From: an uncultured Coriobacteriaceae bacterium
Lineage (GTDB): Bacteria > Actinomycetota > Coriobacteriia > Coriobacteriales > Eggerthellaceae
Reading direction: 5' to 3'
Length of the DNA: 16,072 nucleotides
Assembly (NCBI GenBank): GCA_902796815.1
Contig: CADBQL010000231.1
Span: forward strand, 1-16,072
This document shows, piece by piece, positions 6,104 to 13,581 of this stretch. Made by a program: the position numbers and the translations under genes. Positions within the stretch are counted from its first letter, which is position 1. Every line of letters begins with the position of its first letter. The notes below the pieces were generated by a model that did not search any database, was not told the DNA's origin, and saw nothing but the letters and a program-made list of their open reading frames with translations.

Positions 6104-7240
6104 CTCTCCCATCAGGCGGGCGAAGTCGGCCAATGCTTCGGGTATGCCGATTTGCTGTGGGCAAACGTCAGCGCAGGCGCCGCAGCCGATGCAGGCGCTC
6201 GGATGCTTGTCAAGCGGCATGGCGCCAAGGGCCATCGGCGCGATGAACGCGAAGCTGGGGCGCGAAAGGTGCTCGTTGTACAGTTCCAGCAGACGGGGGA
6301 TATCGAGCTCCTTGGGGCAGTGCGACACGCAGTAATGGCAGGCGGTGCAAGGCACGCCCTTTGCTGAGGCAAGCTTGCGACCGAGTGCGAGCAGCGTGTC
6401 GCGCTCCTCGGCTGTCAGCGTGTCCTCCTTTTCGAATAGGGCGACGTTTTCGCGCAGCTGGTCCATGTCGGACATGCCCGACAGAATGGTGCCCACGCCC
6501 TCAACATTTCGAACGAATGAGAAAGCCCATTCGACGACGTTGGCGTTGGGCCGCAGCGCGCGTAGCGGTTGCAGGTCGGCGTCATCGAGCGAAACGAGAA
6601 TGCCGCCCCGCAACGGCTCCATCACCATGATTGCCAGCCCGCGTCGCCGCAGTTCCTCCACCTTGGCGCGCGCGTTCTGGAAATCCCAGTCCATGTAGTT
6701 CAGCTGGATTTGGCAGAACTCGACGATGTCGCCGTATGCCTCCAAGAAGCGCATAAACGTCTCATAGTTGCCATGCGCCGAAAAGCCCAGGTGCTTGATG
6801 CGTCCGGCACGTACCTGCTCGGCATAAAACCGCAGCGTGCCGTATTTCACGTCGTCCAGATATTGCTCGATATTGAGTTCGCATACGTTGTGCATCAGGT
6901 AAAAGTCGAAGTAGTCGACCCCGCAACGCTCGAGCTGCTCGGCGAAGATCTGCTCGTGTTTGCCGAAATTCGACACATCATAGCCGGGGAACTTGTCGGC
7001 TAGGAAAAACGACTCGCGCGGATAGCGGGCGAGTGCGCGGCCGAGGACACGCTCCGAATTACCGCCGTGATAGCCCCAGGCAGTGTCGAAGTAGTTGATG
7101 CCGTGCGCATAGGCGTAATCGACCATTTCGATTGCCAGGGGTTCGTCGATGCGGTTATCATCTCCGTCGATGACCGGCAGGCGCATGGCTCCGAAGCCGA
7201 GTGCGGACAGCTTTAGGTTTTGGAAATCGTAGTAGTGCAT
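6101..7240 (-). CDS. aldo/keto reductase with C-terminal double 4Fe-4S ferredoxin domain
   Basis: The first 285 or so residues are an aldo/keto reductase barrel with a complete catalytic tetrad: Asp52 and Tyr57 in FDTAWGYHGG, Lys83 in LADKFPG and His117 in YLMHN. The C-terminus adds two cluster-binding motifs, CTACHYCVSHCP (Cys298, 301, 304, 308) and CIGCGACADVCP (Cys350, 353, 356, 360). The enzyme therefore probably passes electrons between a ferredoxin-like pair of 4Fe-4S clusters and a carbonyl/alcohol substrate. This subtype is common in anaerobes, and its substrate is generally unknown. At 379 residues it has the subtype's usual size. I chose the ATG at 7240, with GAGAGGA upstream; a TTG 27 bases further out lacks support. 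Its promoter is well defined and carries a perfect dyad, so expression is likely controlled by a dedicated regulator. Confidence 0.92.
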   Translation of the reverse strand: MHYYDFQNLKLSALGFGAMRLPVIDGDDNRIDEPLAIEMVDYAYAHGINYFDTAWGYHGGNSERVLGRALARYPRESFFLADKFPGYDVSNFGKHEQIFAEQLERCGVDYFDFYLMHNVCELNIEQYLDDVKYGTLRFYAEQVRAGRIKHLGFSAHGNYETFMRFLEAYGDIVEFCQIQLNYMDWDFQNARAKVEELRRRGLAIMVMEPLRGGILVSLDDADLQPLRALRPNANVVEWAFSFVRNVEGVGTILSGMSDMDQLRENVALFEKEDTLTAEERDTLLALGRKLASAKGVPCTACHYCVSHCPKELDIPRLLELYNEHLSRPSFAFIAPMALGAMPLDKHPSACIGCGACADVCPQQIGIPEALADFARLMGE

Positions 7241-7272
7241 GGCCGATCCTCTCTCTTTTTTGAGCAATTGAT

Positions 7273-7303
7273 ATTATAGCGACAATATGTCGCTTATGTT
7301 CAA
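7273..7303 (-). promoter_or_regulatory. reductase promoter with 19-base spacer and perfect dyad
   Basis: On the minus strand TTGAAC (7298-7303) and a perfect TATAAT (7273-7278) are separated by 19 bases. The spacer is occupied by the dyad AGCGACA/TGTCGCT with a 3-base centre (7278-7294). Over-long spacers with a central dyad are the hallmark of MerR-family activated promoters such as that of soxS, although a repressor site in the same place would also explain it. The predicted transcript start is near 7266, giving a leader of about 26 bases. Confidence 0.65.
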
Positions 7304-7395
7304 AGATTGGATTTGCCAAGAAAAAGACACGCGGCACTCACCTGTTAAGCGCTGGAATGTTTCTGCGACTCATTGGGCTTTGAGCCTTGACCCAG

Positions 7396-7601
7396 AATGA
7401 GTTTCGCCCCTGGGGCGGGACTCATTCGGTGTTCAGCTGCGCTCTGCGGGCGAAATATATGGCCGAATGAGTCATGCCCCAGGGGCGAAACTCATTGGGA
7501 AAGGCCGCCCGCCCGATGAGTTTCGCCCCAGGGGCGGTACTCATTCTGGGGCAAAGCCCATAGCCCGCCGAATGAGTCATGCCCCAGGGGCGAAACTCAT
7601 C
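7396..7601. repeat. cluster of four 31-base palindromic repeats in alternating orientation
   Basis: The copies are 7396-7426, 7466-7496, 7515-7545 and 7571-7601. Each has the outer arms AATGAGT/ACTCATT (one base may vary) and the core GCCCC-W-GGGGC, separated by three-base non-pairing segments (TTC opposite CAT, GGG or GGT). That asymmetry shows that the first and third copies are inverted relative to the second and fourth, as in BIME arrays of REP elements. A stray half-copy ACTCATT is at 7368-7374. They fill most of the 414-base gap between the HD gene stop and the reductase promoter. No gene is seen in this gap; the MSHAPGAKLIG peptides it could encode are a by-product of the palindrome. 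Confidence 0.9.
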
Positions 7602-7654
7602 GGGCGTGAAAGGCGGTCCGTGCGATTCTCCCCAAGATGCCCTGGCGTAGTAGC

Positions 7655-8251
7655 TTATTCGGCGGGAACAAACGTATCGCGGTCGGGGGCAAACGATTGC
7701 ATGGCGGCGATTGTGCGCTCCATGAGCTCGTCGAGTTCCCAGCCGCAGAGCTCAGCGCCCTGGCGAATGACGTCGCGCGAGCAGCCGGCGGCGAAGCGCT
7801 TGTCCTTGAACTTCTTTTTGAGCGATTTGAGCGGCAGGTCCATGACGCTCTTCGACGGGCGCATGAGCACGGCGGCGCCGATGAGGCCGGTCAGCTCATC
7901 GACGGCATAAAGAACTTTTTCCATGAAAAGCTCCGGCTCGGGGCACCCTTCGGCTGCGAAATTGTGCGATTGGATGGCGTGCACGAGCTCATCGGTTCCG
8001 CCCGCCTCCCGCAACCACGGTTCGGCTTTGAGCGTATGCACCTCAAGCTGCGGAAACTCTTCCCAATCCAGGTCGTGCAACAGGCCGACGACGCCCCAGA
8101 ATTCCTCGTTTTGAGGATCGAATTCACGTGCGAAAAAGCGCATTGTGCCTTCGAGCGTTTCGGCATGCTCGATGTGAAACTCCTCTTTGTTATGTTGCTG
8201 CAACAGCGCAAACGCGTCATCGCGGGAAATGCCCGCCTCGAGTGTTGCCAT
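7655..8251 (-). CDS. HD-domain phosphohydrolase-like protein
   Basis: The 198-residue protein has the metal-binding signature of the HD superfamily: His29 in HIEHAETLEG, the His59-Asp60 pair in GLLHDLDWEEF, then His91 and His96 in VHAIQSHN and Asp118 in AVDELTGL. These residues would hold one or two divalent metals to hydrolyse a phosphate ester or nucleotide. Proteins of this short single-domain type are widespread in anaerobes, and their substrates are mostly unknown. The C-terminal third is helical and charged without a second domain. The ATG at 8251 follows GAAGGAAG. A -10-like TACAAT lies at 8300-8305 on the same strand. The next gene downstream is the reductase, but the repeat cluster and a separate promoter between them argue against an operon. 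Confidence 0.85.
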   Translation of the reverse strand: MATLEAGISRDDAFALLQQHNKEEFHIEHAETLEGTMRFFAREFDPQNEEFWGVVGLLHDLDWEEFPQLEVHTLKAEPWLREAGGTDELVHAIQSHNFAAEGCPEPELFMEKVLYAVDELTGLIGAAVLMRPSKSVMDLPLKSLKKKFKDKRFAAGCSRDVIRQGAELCGWELDELMERTIAAMQSFAPDRDTFVPAE

Positions 8252-8299
8252 TTCTTCCTTCTTTCGTCTGTGTCATCGCGATGCTTTCTGCAGGTACCG

Positions 8300-8305
8300 A
8301 TTGTA
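8300..8305 (-). promoter_or_regulatory. candidate -10 box of the HD-domain gene
   Basis: TACAAT on the minus strand lies 49 bases before the HD gene start. No convincing -35 box is found at the normal distance (TTCCAA is 14 bases away), so the promoter would be weak or helped by an activator. Confidence 0.3.
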
Positions 8306-8357
8306 CCCGAAATCCTTCTTTGGAAGCTGATGCGGCCGGGCTGTTATAGAGAGCGCA

Positions 8358-8393
8358 GGGCAGGTTTTGCCCCATATTGCATGGGGCCTGCCC
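8358..8393. repeat. nested hairpin in the divergent HD/secreted-protein gap
   Basis: GGGCAGG (8358-8364) pairs with CCTGCCC (8387-8393) and encloses CCCCAT (8370-8375) paired with ATGGGG (8381-8386), leaving a 5-base loop and a 5-base bulge. The right side ATGGGGCCTGCCCCTT (8381-8396) recurs with one change at 14982-14997, so it belongs to a second dispersed palindrome family. It could act as a terminator or RNA-stability element; no T-run follows on either strand. Confidence 0.6.
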
Positions 8394-8409
8394 CTTTCCC
8401 TCGTCGTAT

Positions 8410-8421
8410 TGTTGCGCAACA
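8410..8421. promoter_or_regulatory. perfect 12-base palindrome upstream of the secreted-protein gene
   Basis: TGTTGCGCAACA is a perfect palindrome about 80 bases before the secreted-protein start and within the divergent gap. It is a plausible operator for either gene. The bases around it (TATTGT at 8407-8412) resemble a -10 box, but no -35 box could be set. Confidence 0.3.
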
Positions 8422-8500
8422 GAAAAACGCAATGGTGTCCCATCCTAGCGTCAAGAGAGTTGTTCCGTGCTGGCTCAGAAGACGAGGAAGGGGAGACGCC

Positions 8501-11266
8501 ATGAATATGAGGATTGGAAGAACACCAGATTTGCGAAACCGTCAATCAGCCAGAATGGGCGAGGCAATTGCGAAAACCGTTCAATTCACGCACATAATCG
8601 CAGTGCTGTTGAGCTTTATTCTCGCCATGGGCAGCGCGCCGCTAGCCGCTTTCGCTGAAGCGTCCGAACGGGTGCCCTCGGTTGGGGAGCCTGCCGTCGA
8701 AGTAAGGGCGGCCGTCAATGGCACTGGCCTCGCTTCAGGCTCATTGTTCGACGAACACGACAAAAGCAAGCTTGCTAATGAGGACATAGTTCACAAGGCA
8801 GCTGGTTATATCTTCTCGCCTTCAAGTGCGATTTACGCAAATTACGAAATGCTTATAGGCTACAGTTTGCCCGAATTCAATAAGGGATATGAGCGGCTTT
8901 ATGGCTACACAATTGGCGAAGATGGTTCTGAGTATGTTGACGCCGCAAGATTTACGGTTTTTCATCTAGGCAAAATCTCCGACATCAGAAAAATTACGGT
9001 GGCGAGCAGAACCCACGTCAAAAATGCCCGGGGGTTCTTTTCTTGCCTTTCCTATGTGACCTCGGCAGATGTGTCGAAGCTCGACATGTCCGAATGCGAG
9101 GATATGTCGTACATGTTTTCCGGTTGCTCCAAGCTCAAGACGCTCGACATGAGCGGTTGGAATATCGACAGCATTAATGCAACCGGCATGTTCGAAGGCT
9201 GCAAGTCGCTTTCCACCGTCAAGGTCGGCAGTGGCTTCTACTGGAACGAGAAGCTCCCCGAGTACAAGGTGAACGGTCATTCCGACTGGTACTCCGCCAA
9301 GGAGAAAAGATGGCTCACGTCCCAGGAAATCTATAGCCATCGCGATCGCATTGCCGACACTTATACCAAACACGCCCCGATCGTGCGCGATATATCTCGC
9401 AAGGGCAAGTGCTCCGCCAAGGTCTCCGTTCAGGCTTGGACTGGTAAGAAGCTCAAGCCTAATCCCACCGTCAAATGGGGCTCCAAGACCCTCAAAAAGG
9501 GCAGGGACTACAAGGTCGTTTCGTACGGTACCAACAAGAACAATGGCAGAAAGGGCAACTGGGTCAAGATAAAGGGTATAGGGTCCTACAAGGGCACTCG
9601 TAAAGTTGCGTTTTCCGTCAAAAAGCCGCGCGTCGTGTATCGCACGCGCCAGCAGTCCTTTGGCGATTCTCGCTGGGTGAGGGACGGTGAGGCCAGCGGC
9701 AAGATCGGCAAGTCTAAGCGTGTCGAGGCGTTCTGGGTCGGTCTCAAGAACACGCCTTCAGGCGGGAACGTGATTTACCGCGCTCGCGTGCAGGGCAAGG
9801 GTTGGATGTCGTGGAAATGCAATGGGAAAAAGTCTGGTGCCTCGGGCAAGTCCAAGCGTATCGAGGCGCTGCAAATCAAGCTTTCCGGCAAGATGGCCAA
9901 GAAATACGACGTGTGGTACCGCGCGTACGCGCAAAAGTTCGGCTGGACAGGTTGGGCGAGAAACGGCGCCAAGGTCGGCACTGCGAACTACGGCTACCGC
10001 CTGGAGTCCATCCAGGTCAAGCTCATTCCCAAGGGCCATGCGGCGCCAGGCCTGACCAAGAACCCCTTCCGCGACAAGAAGCATCCGCCGATGCAAAGCT
10101 TCTACAAATTCAAGCATGACACGTGGAGTTTCGCGAACTATAGTGCATCTTTCGGCCCCGATGTCTATGCGGATGTGTTCGGCAACGCCATTGGAAACGA
10201 GTTGTATGGCATATGCGGTGGTGGAGAGGATGGCGTATGTTACGGATTTGCAGCTTCGGTGGGAGCGATTCGCAAGTATCGTTACCCTTCCATCTCGAGT
10301 TTTAATGGAGCGAGGGGCATCCATGATGTTGCCAAGTCGAGACGTAGCTCCGTCCTGGGCATGACGGCGCAGAATTTCATTGAGCATTGTTTCGTCACGC
10401 AGTTCGACTATCGACTTCAGGAAGAGTTTTATCGCAATTTGAATAACTATTCAGGCCTCGTGAATGCGGTGAAACAGCATCAAAAGGGCGGCACTGCCAT
10501 AGTTGTCGATTTTTATAAACCTGATGTGTGTGGCCATACTGTGTTTCCGTTGGGGATCAAGTCTGACGATTCGCGCAAGACGGTCATAAGCGTCTACGAC
10601 AACAACAACCCCTCAACGGTCGAGACGCTTATCTTGTTCAAAAAGTTGGGTAGGTATACGAGCTTTAGGTATTCAGCTGATGAATACGGCTATTATTCCC
10701 AGATTTCGTGGGAAACGCCGGCTGATAACGTGAAGTCCCTCATAGCAGGAAACGGCATTTTTCACTACTACATCGAAACTGCGGGCTCTAAGAAAAAAGA
10801 AATGAATCTTATCAGCACCGATACCGATCTTACGGTTGTCTGTGGCGGTAAGACCTACGACCTTTCTCCCAATTGCATAAGCAGTTCTGACGATGTGATT
10901 CCCATACGGGTGAAGGGCGGATCCAGCAACCAGGCCACGGCCTACTGGGTGGCTTTCGACACCTCCGACATGGTGGTGGAGGCGCTCGAGGAAGACGCGA
11001 CGGTCTCTGTGGCGACCGAAACCGGTTCCGTCGAGGTCGAGGCGGAGGAAGGCTCCACGCTGCACATGACAGTGAGTGACGATGAGGCAAACTCCGTGAG
11101 CATCGACGGCGAGGAAGGCGACTCGTTTCAGGTGACGTATCGCGAGGACAACGGCGGTGCTGAGCTCGAGGAGAGCGAGATCTCTGGCACCGCCACCGCC
11201 GACCTGGTCGAGACCGAGCTCACCGACGGCGGCAAGGTCGACGTGGAAGGTGCCCTTGTTGCATAA
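8501..11266 (+). CDS. secreted multidomain protein: BspA-like repeats, ChW repeats and a cysteine-peptidase-like domain
   Basis: The 921-residue product has a long basic N-region, a hydrophobic core at about 27-49 and a likely cleavage site after Ala52 (AFA then EA), so it is exported. About residues 185-240 hold BspA/DUF285-type repeats (MFSGCSKLKTLDMSGW, then MFEGCKSLSTVKVG). A basic beta-rich module follows at about 298-376. Three ChW repeats begin at 378, 424 and 471, each with YR, a GW or W core and a KRxEA-like end. Residues about 530-780 look like a papain-fold peptidase: Cys580 in GVCYGFAAS, His679 in CGHTVFPLG and Asp700-Asn701 in SVYDNNNP. The acidic C-terminus (about 785-921) has no LPXTG or membrane anchor. 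The ATG at 8501 has GGAAGGGGAG upstream; the frame is open to 7637, but that part is antisense to the HD gene. A terminator follows. Confidence 0.85.
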   Translation: MNMRIGRTPDLRNRQSARMGEAIAKTVQFTHIIAVLLSFILAMGSAPLAAFAEASERVPSVGEPAVEVRAAVNGTGLASGSLFDEHDKSKLANEDIVHKAAGYIFSPSSAIYANYEMLIGYSLPEFNKGYERLYGYTIGEDGSEYVDAARFTVFHLGKISDIRKITVASRTHVKNARGFFSCLSYVTSADVSKLDMSECEDMSYMFSGCSKLKTLDMSGWNIDSINATGMFEGCKSLSTVKVGSGFYWNEKLPEYKVNGHSDWYSAKEKRWLTSQEIYSHRDRIADTYTKHAPIVRDISRKGKCSAKVSVQAWTGKKLKPNPTVKWGSKTLKKGRDYKVVSYGTNKNNGRKGNWVKIKGIGSYKGTRKVAFSVKKPRVVYRTRQQSFGDSRWVRDGEASGKIGKSKRVEAFWVGLKNTPSGGNVIYRARVQGKGWMSWKCNGKKSGASGKSKRIEALQIKLSGKMAKKYDVWYRAYAQKFGWTGWARNGAKVGTANYGYRLESIQVKLIPKGHAAPGLTKNPFRDKKHPPMQSFYKFKHDTWSFANYSASFGPDVYADVFGNAIGNELYGICGGGEDGVCYGFAASVGAIRKYRYPSISSFNGARGIHDVAKSRRSSVLGMTAQNFIEHCFVTQFDYRLQEEFYRNLNNYSGLVNAVKQHQKGGTAIVVDFYKPDVCGHTVFPLGIKSDDSRKTVISVYDNNNPSTVETLILFKKLGRYTSFRYSADEYGYYSQISWETPADNVKSLIAGNGIFHYYIETAGSKKKEMNLISTDTDLTVVCGGKTYDLSPNCISSSDDVIPIRVKGGSSNQATAYWVAFDTSDMVVEALEEDATVSVATETGSVEVEAEEGSTLHMTVSDDEANSVSIDGEEGDSFQVTYREDNGGAELEESEISGTATADLVETELTDGGKVDVEGALVA

Positions 11267-11315
11267 GCCAAGGTAGCGGGTCGTCGGAGCATTCTCCCGC
11301 GAGAGCATCTAAAAG

Positions 11316-11353
11316 AGGAAACGTTTGGGGAGTCCTCCAACGTTTCCTTTTTT
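11316..11353 (+). terminator. strong Rho-independent terminator of the secreted-protein gene
   Basis: AGGAAACGTT pairs with AACGTTTCCT, the stem continues imperfectly through TGGGGAG and CTCC, and a run of T follows to 11353. It lies 50 bases after the stop codon. The rest of the gap to 11614 holds only an inverted repeat at 11533-11564. Confidence 0.92.
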
Positions 11354-11532
11354 GGAACACTCCCAACGATCCCGGCTCTTCGAAGAGGAGCGAAAACGGT
11401 TTCGCAGACGCTGCGCCCTCATGTTTCGATGCGAGCTGAGGACAAGAGGCTCATTGACCTGCGCAAAGATGGTATCGTGAGTGAGAAGGCGTGAATGGCA
11501 GCGTTAAAGCGATTCGTTTGAGCGCTTTTGGT

Positions 11533-11564
11533 CTACATTAGGCGTCGCATGGATGATAATGTAG
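11533..11564. promoter_or_regulatory. 8-base inverted repeat upstream of the PPC-domain gene
   Basis: CTACATTA at 11533-11540 and TAATGTAG at 11557-11564 are perfect inverted arms around 16 bases, ending 50 bases before the gene start. The second arm overlaps GATAAT (11555-11560), a fair -10 box without a clear -35. The arrangement suggests an operator overlapping the promoter. Confidence 0.4.
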
Positions 11565-11614
11565 TGAGAATGACATGTATGCGTTTTTGTGCGGCGACGG
11601 AAGAGGCGGGCGCA

Positions 11615-12055
11615 ATGGATTATCGGAAGTTCGGTGAGTGCTATTACATAAGGTTGGACCGGGGGGACGAGGTCGTTTCGTCCATCATCGATGTGTGTCG
11701 TAGCGAAAACGTGCGGAGTGCGACGTTTTTGGGCATCGGCGGATGCAGCGATGCGGAAATCCAAGTGTTCGATCCAGAGGTAGGTGTGTTTTCGACAGAG
11801 CGTGTGGAGTCGTTGCTCGAGCTCGTTTCGCTGACGGGGAATGTTATCTCATGCGATGACGGCTCGTTTTCGCACCATGCGCATGCGTTGTTCGCCTATC
11901 AAGTTGATGGTCAGCAGTGCATCATCGCAGGTCATCTCAAGTCGACGACCGTACTCTATACAGCTGAAATCGAATTGAGGCCCGTCGTTGGCGGTGTCAT
12001 AAACGCTGAACTCAATGGCGAAACAGGTACCTATTTCTGGGCTTTTGCCGAGTGA
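11615..12055 (+). CDS. PPC/DUF296-domain protein
   Basis: The 146-residue product consists of one PPC domain (plant and prokaryote conserved, DUF296). It starts MDYRKFGECYYIRLDRGDEV, followed by the turn FLGIGGCSDAEI, the EssLLELVSL-TGN block, the histidine motif HHAHALF (His87, 88, 90) and GHL with His107. The histidines are placed like the metal-binding residues of bacterial members. In plants this domain accompanies AT-hooks in DNA-binding proteins; stand-alone bacterial forms have no settled function, so a DNA-binding role is uncertain. The frame is open from 11528, but the ATG at 11615 fits the domain start and has AAGAGG upstream. It converges on the methyltransferase fusion gene across a gap with a decayed copy of the 31-base palindrome. 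Confidence 0.85.
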   Translation: MDYRKFGECYYIRLDRGDEVVSSIIDVCRSENVRSATFLGIGGCSDAEIQVFDPEVGVFSTERVESLLELVSLTGNVISCDDGSFSHHAHALFAYQVDGQQCIIAGHLKSTTVLYTAEIELRPVVGGVINAELNGETGTYFWAFAE

Positions 12056-12118
12056 TGCGAAAAGCGGTAATCTGTCTGATGGTGCGCCACATTTGGCGGC
12101 GGCTTTAGCTCGTCTTGA

Positions 12119-12149
12119 AATGGGTTGCGCTTCAGGGTTGTGGCTCATT
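12119..12149. repeat. decayed copy of the 31-base palindromic repeat
   Basis: The stretch keeps the exact 31-base length, the outer AATG and CTCATT ends and the central TCAGGG, but has lost most of the GCCCC/GGGGC pairing. On the minus strand it still reads MSHNPEAQPI, parallel to the MSHAPGAKLI of intact copies. It lies in the gap between two convergent genes. Confidence 0.6.
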
Positions 12150-12246
12150 CAGACGCTGTGGAAACGGCACGTAAAAGGCAGCGACTTGAAATCGAGTGCG
12201 AGAGTTCTCGTTAATGTTTCATTATGCTTTTGGGTTGCGGCTCGTC

Positions 12247-13527
12247 TTATCGCTTCGTGCCGACGACGAGAAGCGATGCGTTGCCGTACCAGTCCCATTC
12301 GTCATTAGAACCGATGAGCGAGACGAGCTTGTCATGGCGTCTCGCGACGAGCTGTGAGAAACGATTCCAATCCGCATCGGGAAGCTGGGCTTTTGCCAAA
12401 GGATTGGCAAGGAGGCGTGTGAGTTGCTCCTCCTCGACGAGGCGGAGCAAGTCAATGTAGCGGCGACTTTCTTCGGCGGGCGTTTGGGCGTCGCTCAGGC
12501 AGAAAAAATGACCGAGTGGCAGGCAGCTTACGTTCTCGAGTCCCGCTTGGGCAAAAGCAGCAGGCACTTTGCGCGGTGCGATGCCGGCGGTGAGTTCGAC
12601 CTCGGGAAACGCTCGCGCACGTACCGCGTCTACGCGCGCGACAAGGTCCGCTTCCTCGGATGGGGTGGACTCGCTGAACAATCTTACGTTTCCTGTTCCG
12701 AAGAAATTGTCGGTCAGCGATGTCGCGGACGACACGGTTCCTCCTGGTTTGCAGACGCGACGCATCTCAGCGAGGCTTTTTTCCCAACATGGAACAGCGG
12801 TCAAAAACGTATGCGAAACGACCGCATCGAAGGTCGCGTCCTCGAAGGGCAAATGCGTGCCATCAGCGGTGACGAACCGGTAATCGTTGCGCGGATTGGG
12901 CGTCTCGAAAGGGTATCCCCTCTGTCCCCGTGCGCGCTCGGTAGCGAAATGCACGAAGCCTTCGTCGAGGTCGAGTCCCGTGAATGCTATGCCTTCGACA
13001 TGCGCGCCGAGTCGGAAGCAGTATTCGCCCGAACCGCAGCCTACATCAAGTACGCTCATGCCAGGCGCAAGGCGCAACTGTTCGATGATTGCCTTGAAGT
13101 TTCGATCGCTGAGCGAGGCCATCCGCGTGGCGGCTAGGTATGCGGGAGTTTGGCCGTCTGACGACCAATGGCCCCATGACGCCTCTTCGGCTCCCATTGC
13201 GCGGTTCACGAACGCTTCACGCAGGTCGACGAGCCAAAGATCTTCGTCGACGTGCAGGGATGGGTTTTCCTTAAGGATTCGCTCGCGCGAAACCGTGCAG
13301 TTATGCAGCCGGCACACTTGCGGACGCGCTTCCCATACCATGCACGTGTTGTCTTCGTTTTGAAAACAACAACGGTTGCCGCCGTAATCGTTGGGTTTAA
13401 CGTCATGCTTGCTCATAAACTGGGATATACGGCGAAAATCAGCTTCTGTCATGCATAGTACGCCAACGCGGCAGCATGACCCACACTGTTTGCACTCCGG
13501 GTAGGTGTTTTCATCATCTAATCGCAT
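12247..13527 (-). CDS. fusion of a YkgJ-like cysteine-rich domain with a SAM-dependent methyltransferase
   Basis: The 426-residue protein has two parts. The first 100 or so residues hold CKQCGSCC (Cys12, 15, 18, 19), then CCFQNEDNTCMVW and PQVCRLHNC. This is the pattern of the YkgJ/CxxCxxCC family, thought to bind zinc or an iron-sulfur cluster. After a linker, a class I methyltransferase begins near residue 150 with the SAM motif VLDVGCGSGEY, then GLDLDEGFV, a DGTHLPFEDATFDAVVSH block and an RRVCKPGGTV strand. The substrate is unknown. The frame runs open to 13818, but the upstream part translates two 31-base palindromes and is not protein-like. The ATG at 13527 is six bases after a perfect TATACT, so the mRNA is probably leaderless. 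It is divergent from the MerR-type gene. The fusion is read directly; co-operation of its parts is inference. Confidence 0.85.
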   Translation of the reverse strand: MRLDDENTYPECKQCGSCCRVGVLCMTEADFRRISQFMSKHDVKPNDYGGNRCCFQNEDNTCMVWEARPQVCRLHNCTVSRERILKENPSLHVDEDLWLVDLREAFVNRAMGAEEASWGHWSSDGQTPAYLAATRMASLSDRNFKAIIEQLRLAPGMSVLDVGCGSGEYCFRLGAHVEGIAFTGLDLDEGFVHFATERARGQRGYPFETPNPRNDYRFVTADGTHLPFEDATFDAVVSHTFLTAVPCWEKSLAEMRRVCKPGGTVSSATSLTDNFFGTGNVRLFSESTPSEEADLVARVDAVRARAFPEVELTAGIAPRKVPAAFAQAGLENVSCLPLGHFFCLSDAQTPAEESRRYIDLLRLVEEEQLTRLLANPLAKAQLPDADWNRFSQLVARRHDKLVSLIGSNDEWDWYGNASLLVVGTKR

Positions 13528-13533
13528 AGCCCC

Positions 13534-13539
13534 AGTATA
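13534..13539 (-). promoter_or_regulatory. -10 box of a probable leaderless promoter
   Basis: On the minus strand GTGTATACT holds a consensus-grade TATACT followed by GGGGCT and then the ATG at 13527. Transcription normally starts about seven bases after the -10 box, i.e. at the A of the ATG. No -35 box matches well, and GGGG two bases before the ATG is too close to be a ribosome binding site. Leaderless mRNAs are common in actinobacteria. Confidence 0.6.
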
Positions 13540-13581
13540 CACGTAATGAGGCGAGCTCTTGGAATGTGCCTCTTCAGCCAG

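Noticed and set aside
5355..6335. 326-codon plus-strand frame over the AEC gene end and the reductase
   Set aside because: It overlaps two well-supported genes in other frames, is rich in Arg, His and Cys, and has no family motif.
7396..7601. CRISPR array
   Set aside because: The units are palindromic and alternate in orientation, spacing is uneven (18-39 bases) and no cas gene is near.
7637..8500. Upstream extension of the secreted-protein frame by 288 codons
   Set aside because: It is antisense to the HD-domain gene and ends at an ATG with a good ribosome binding site followed by a signal peptide, so translation begins at 8501.
12424..13137. 237-codon plus-strand frame
   Set aside because: It is antisense to the methyltransferase domain, whose SAM motifs are clear.
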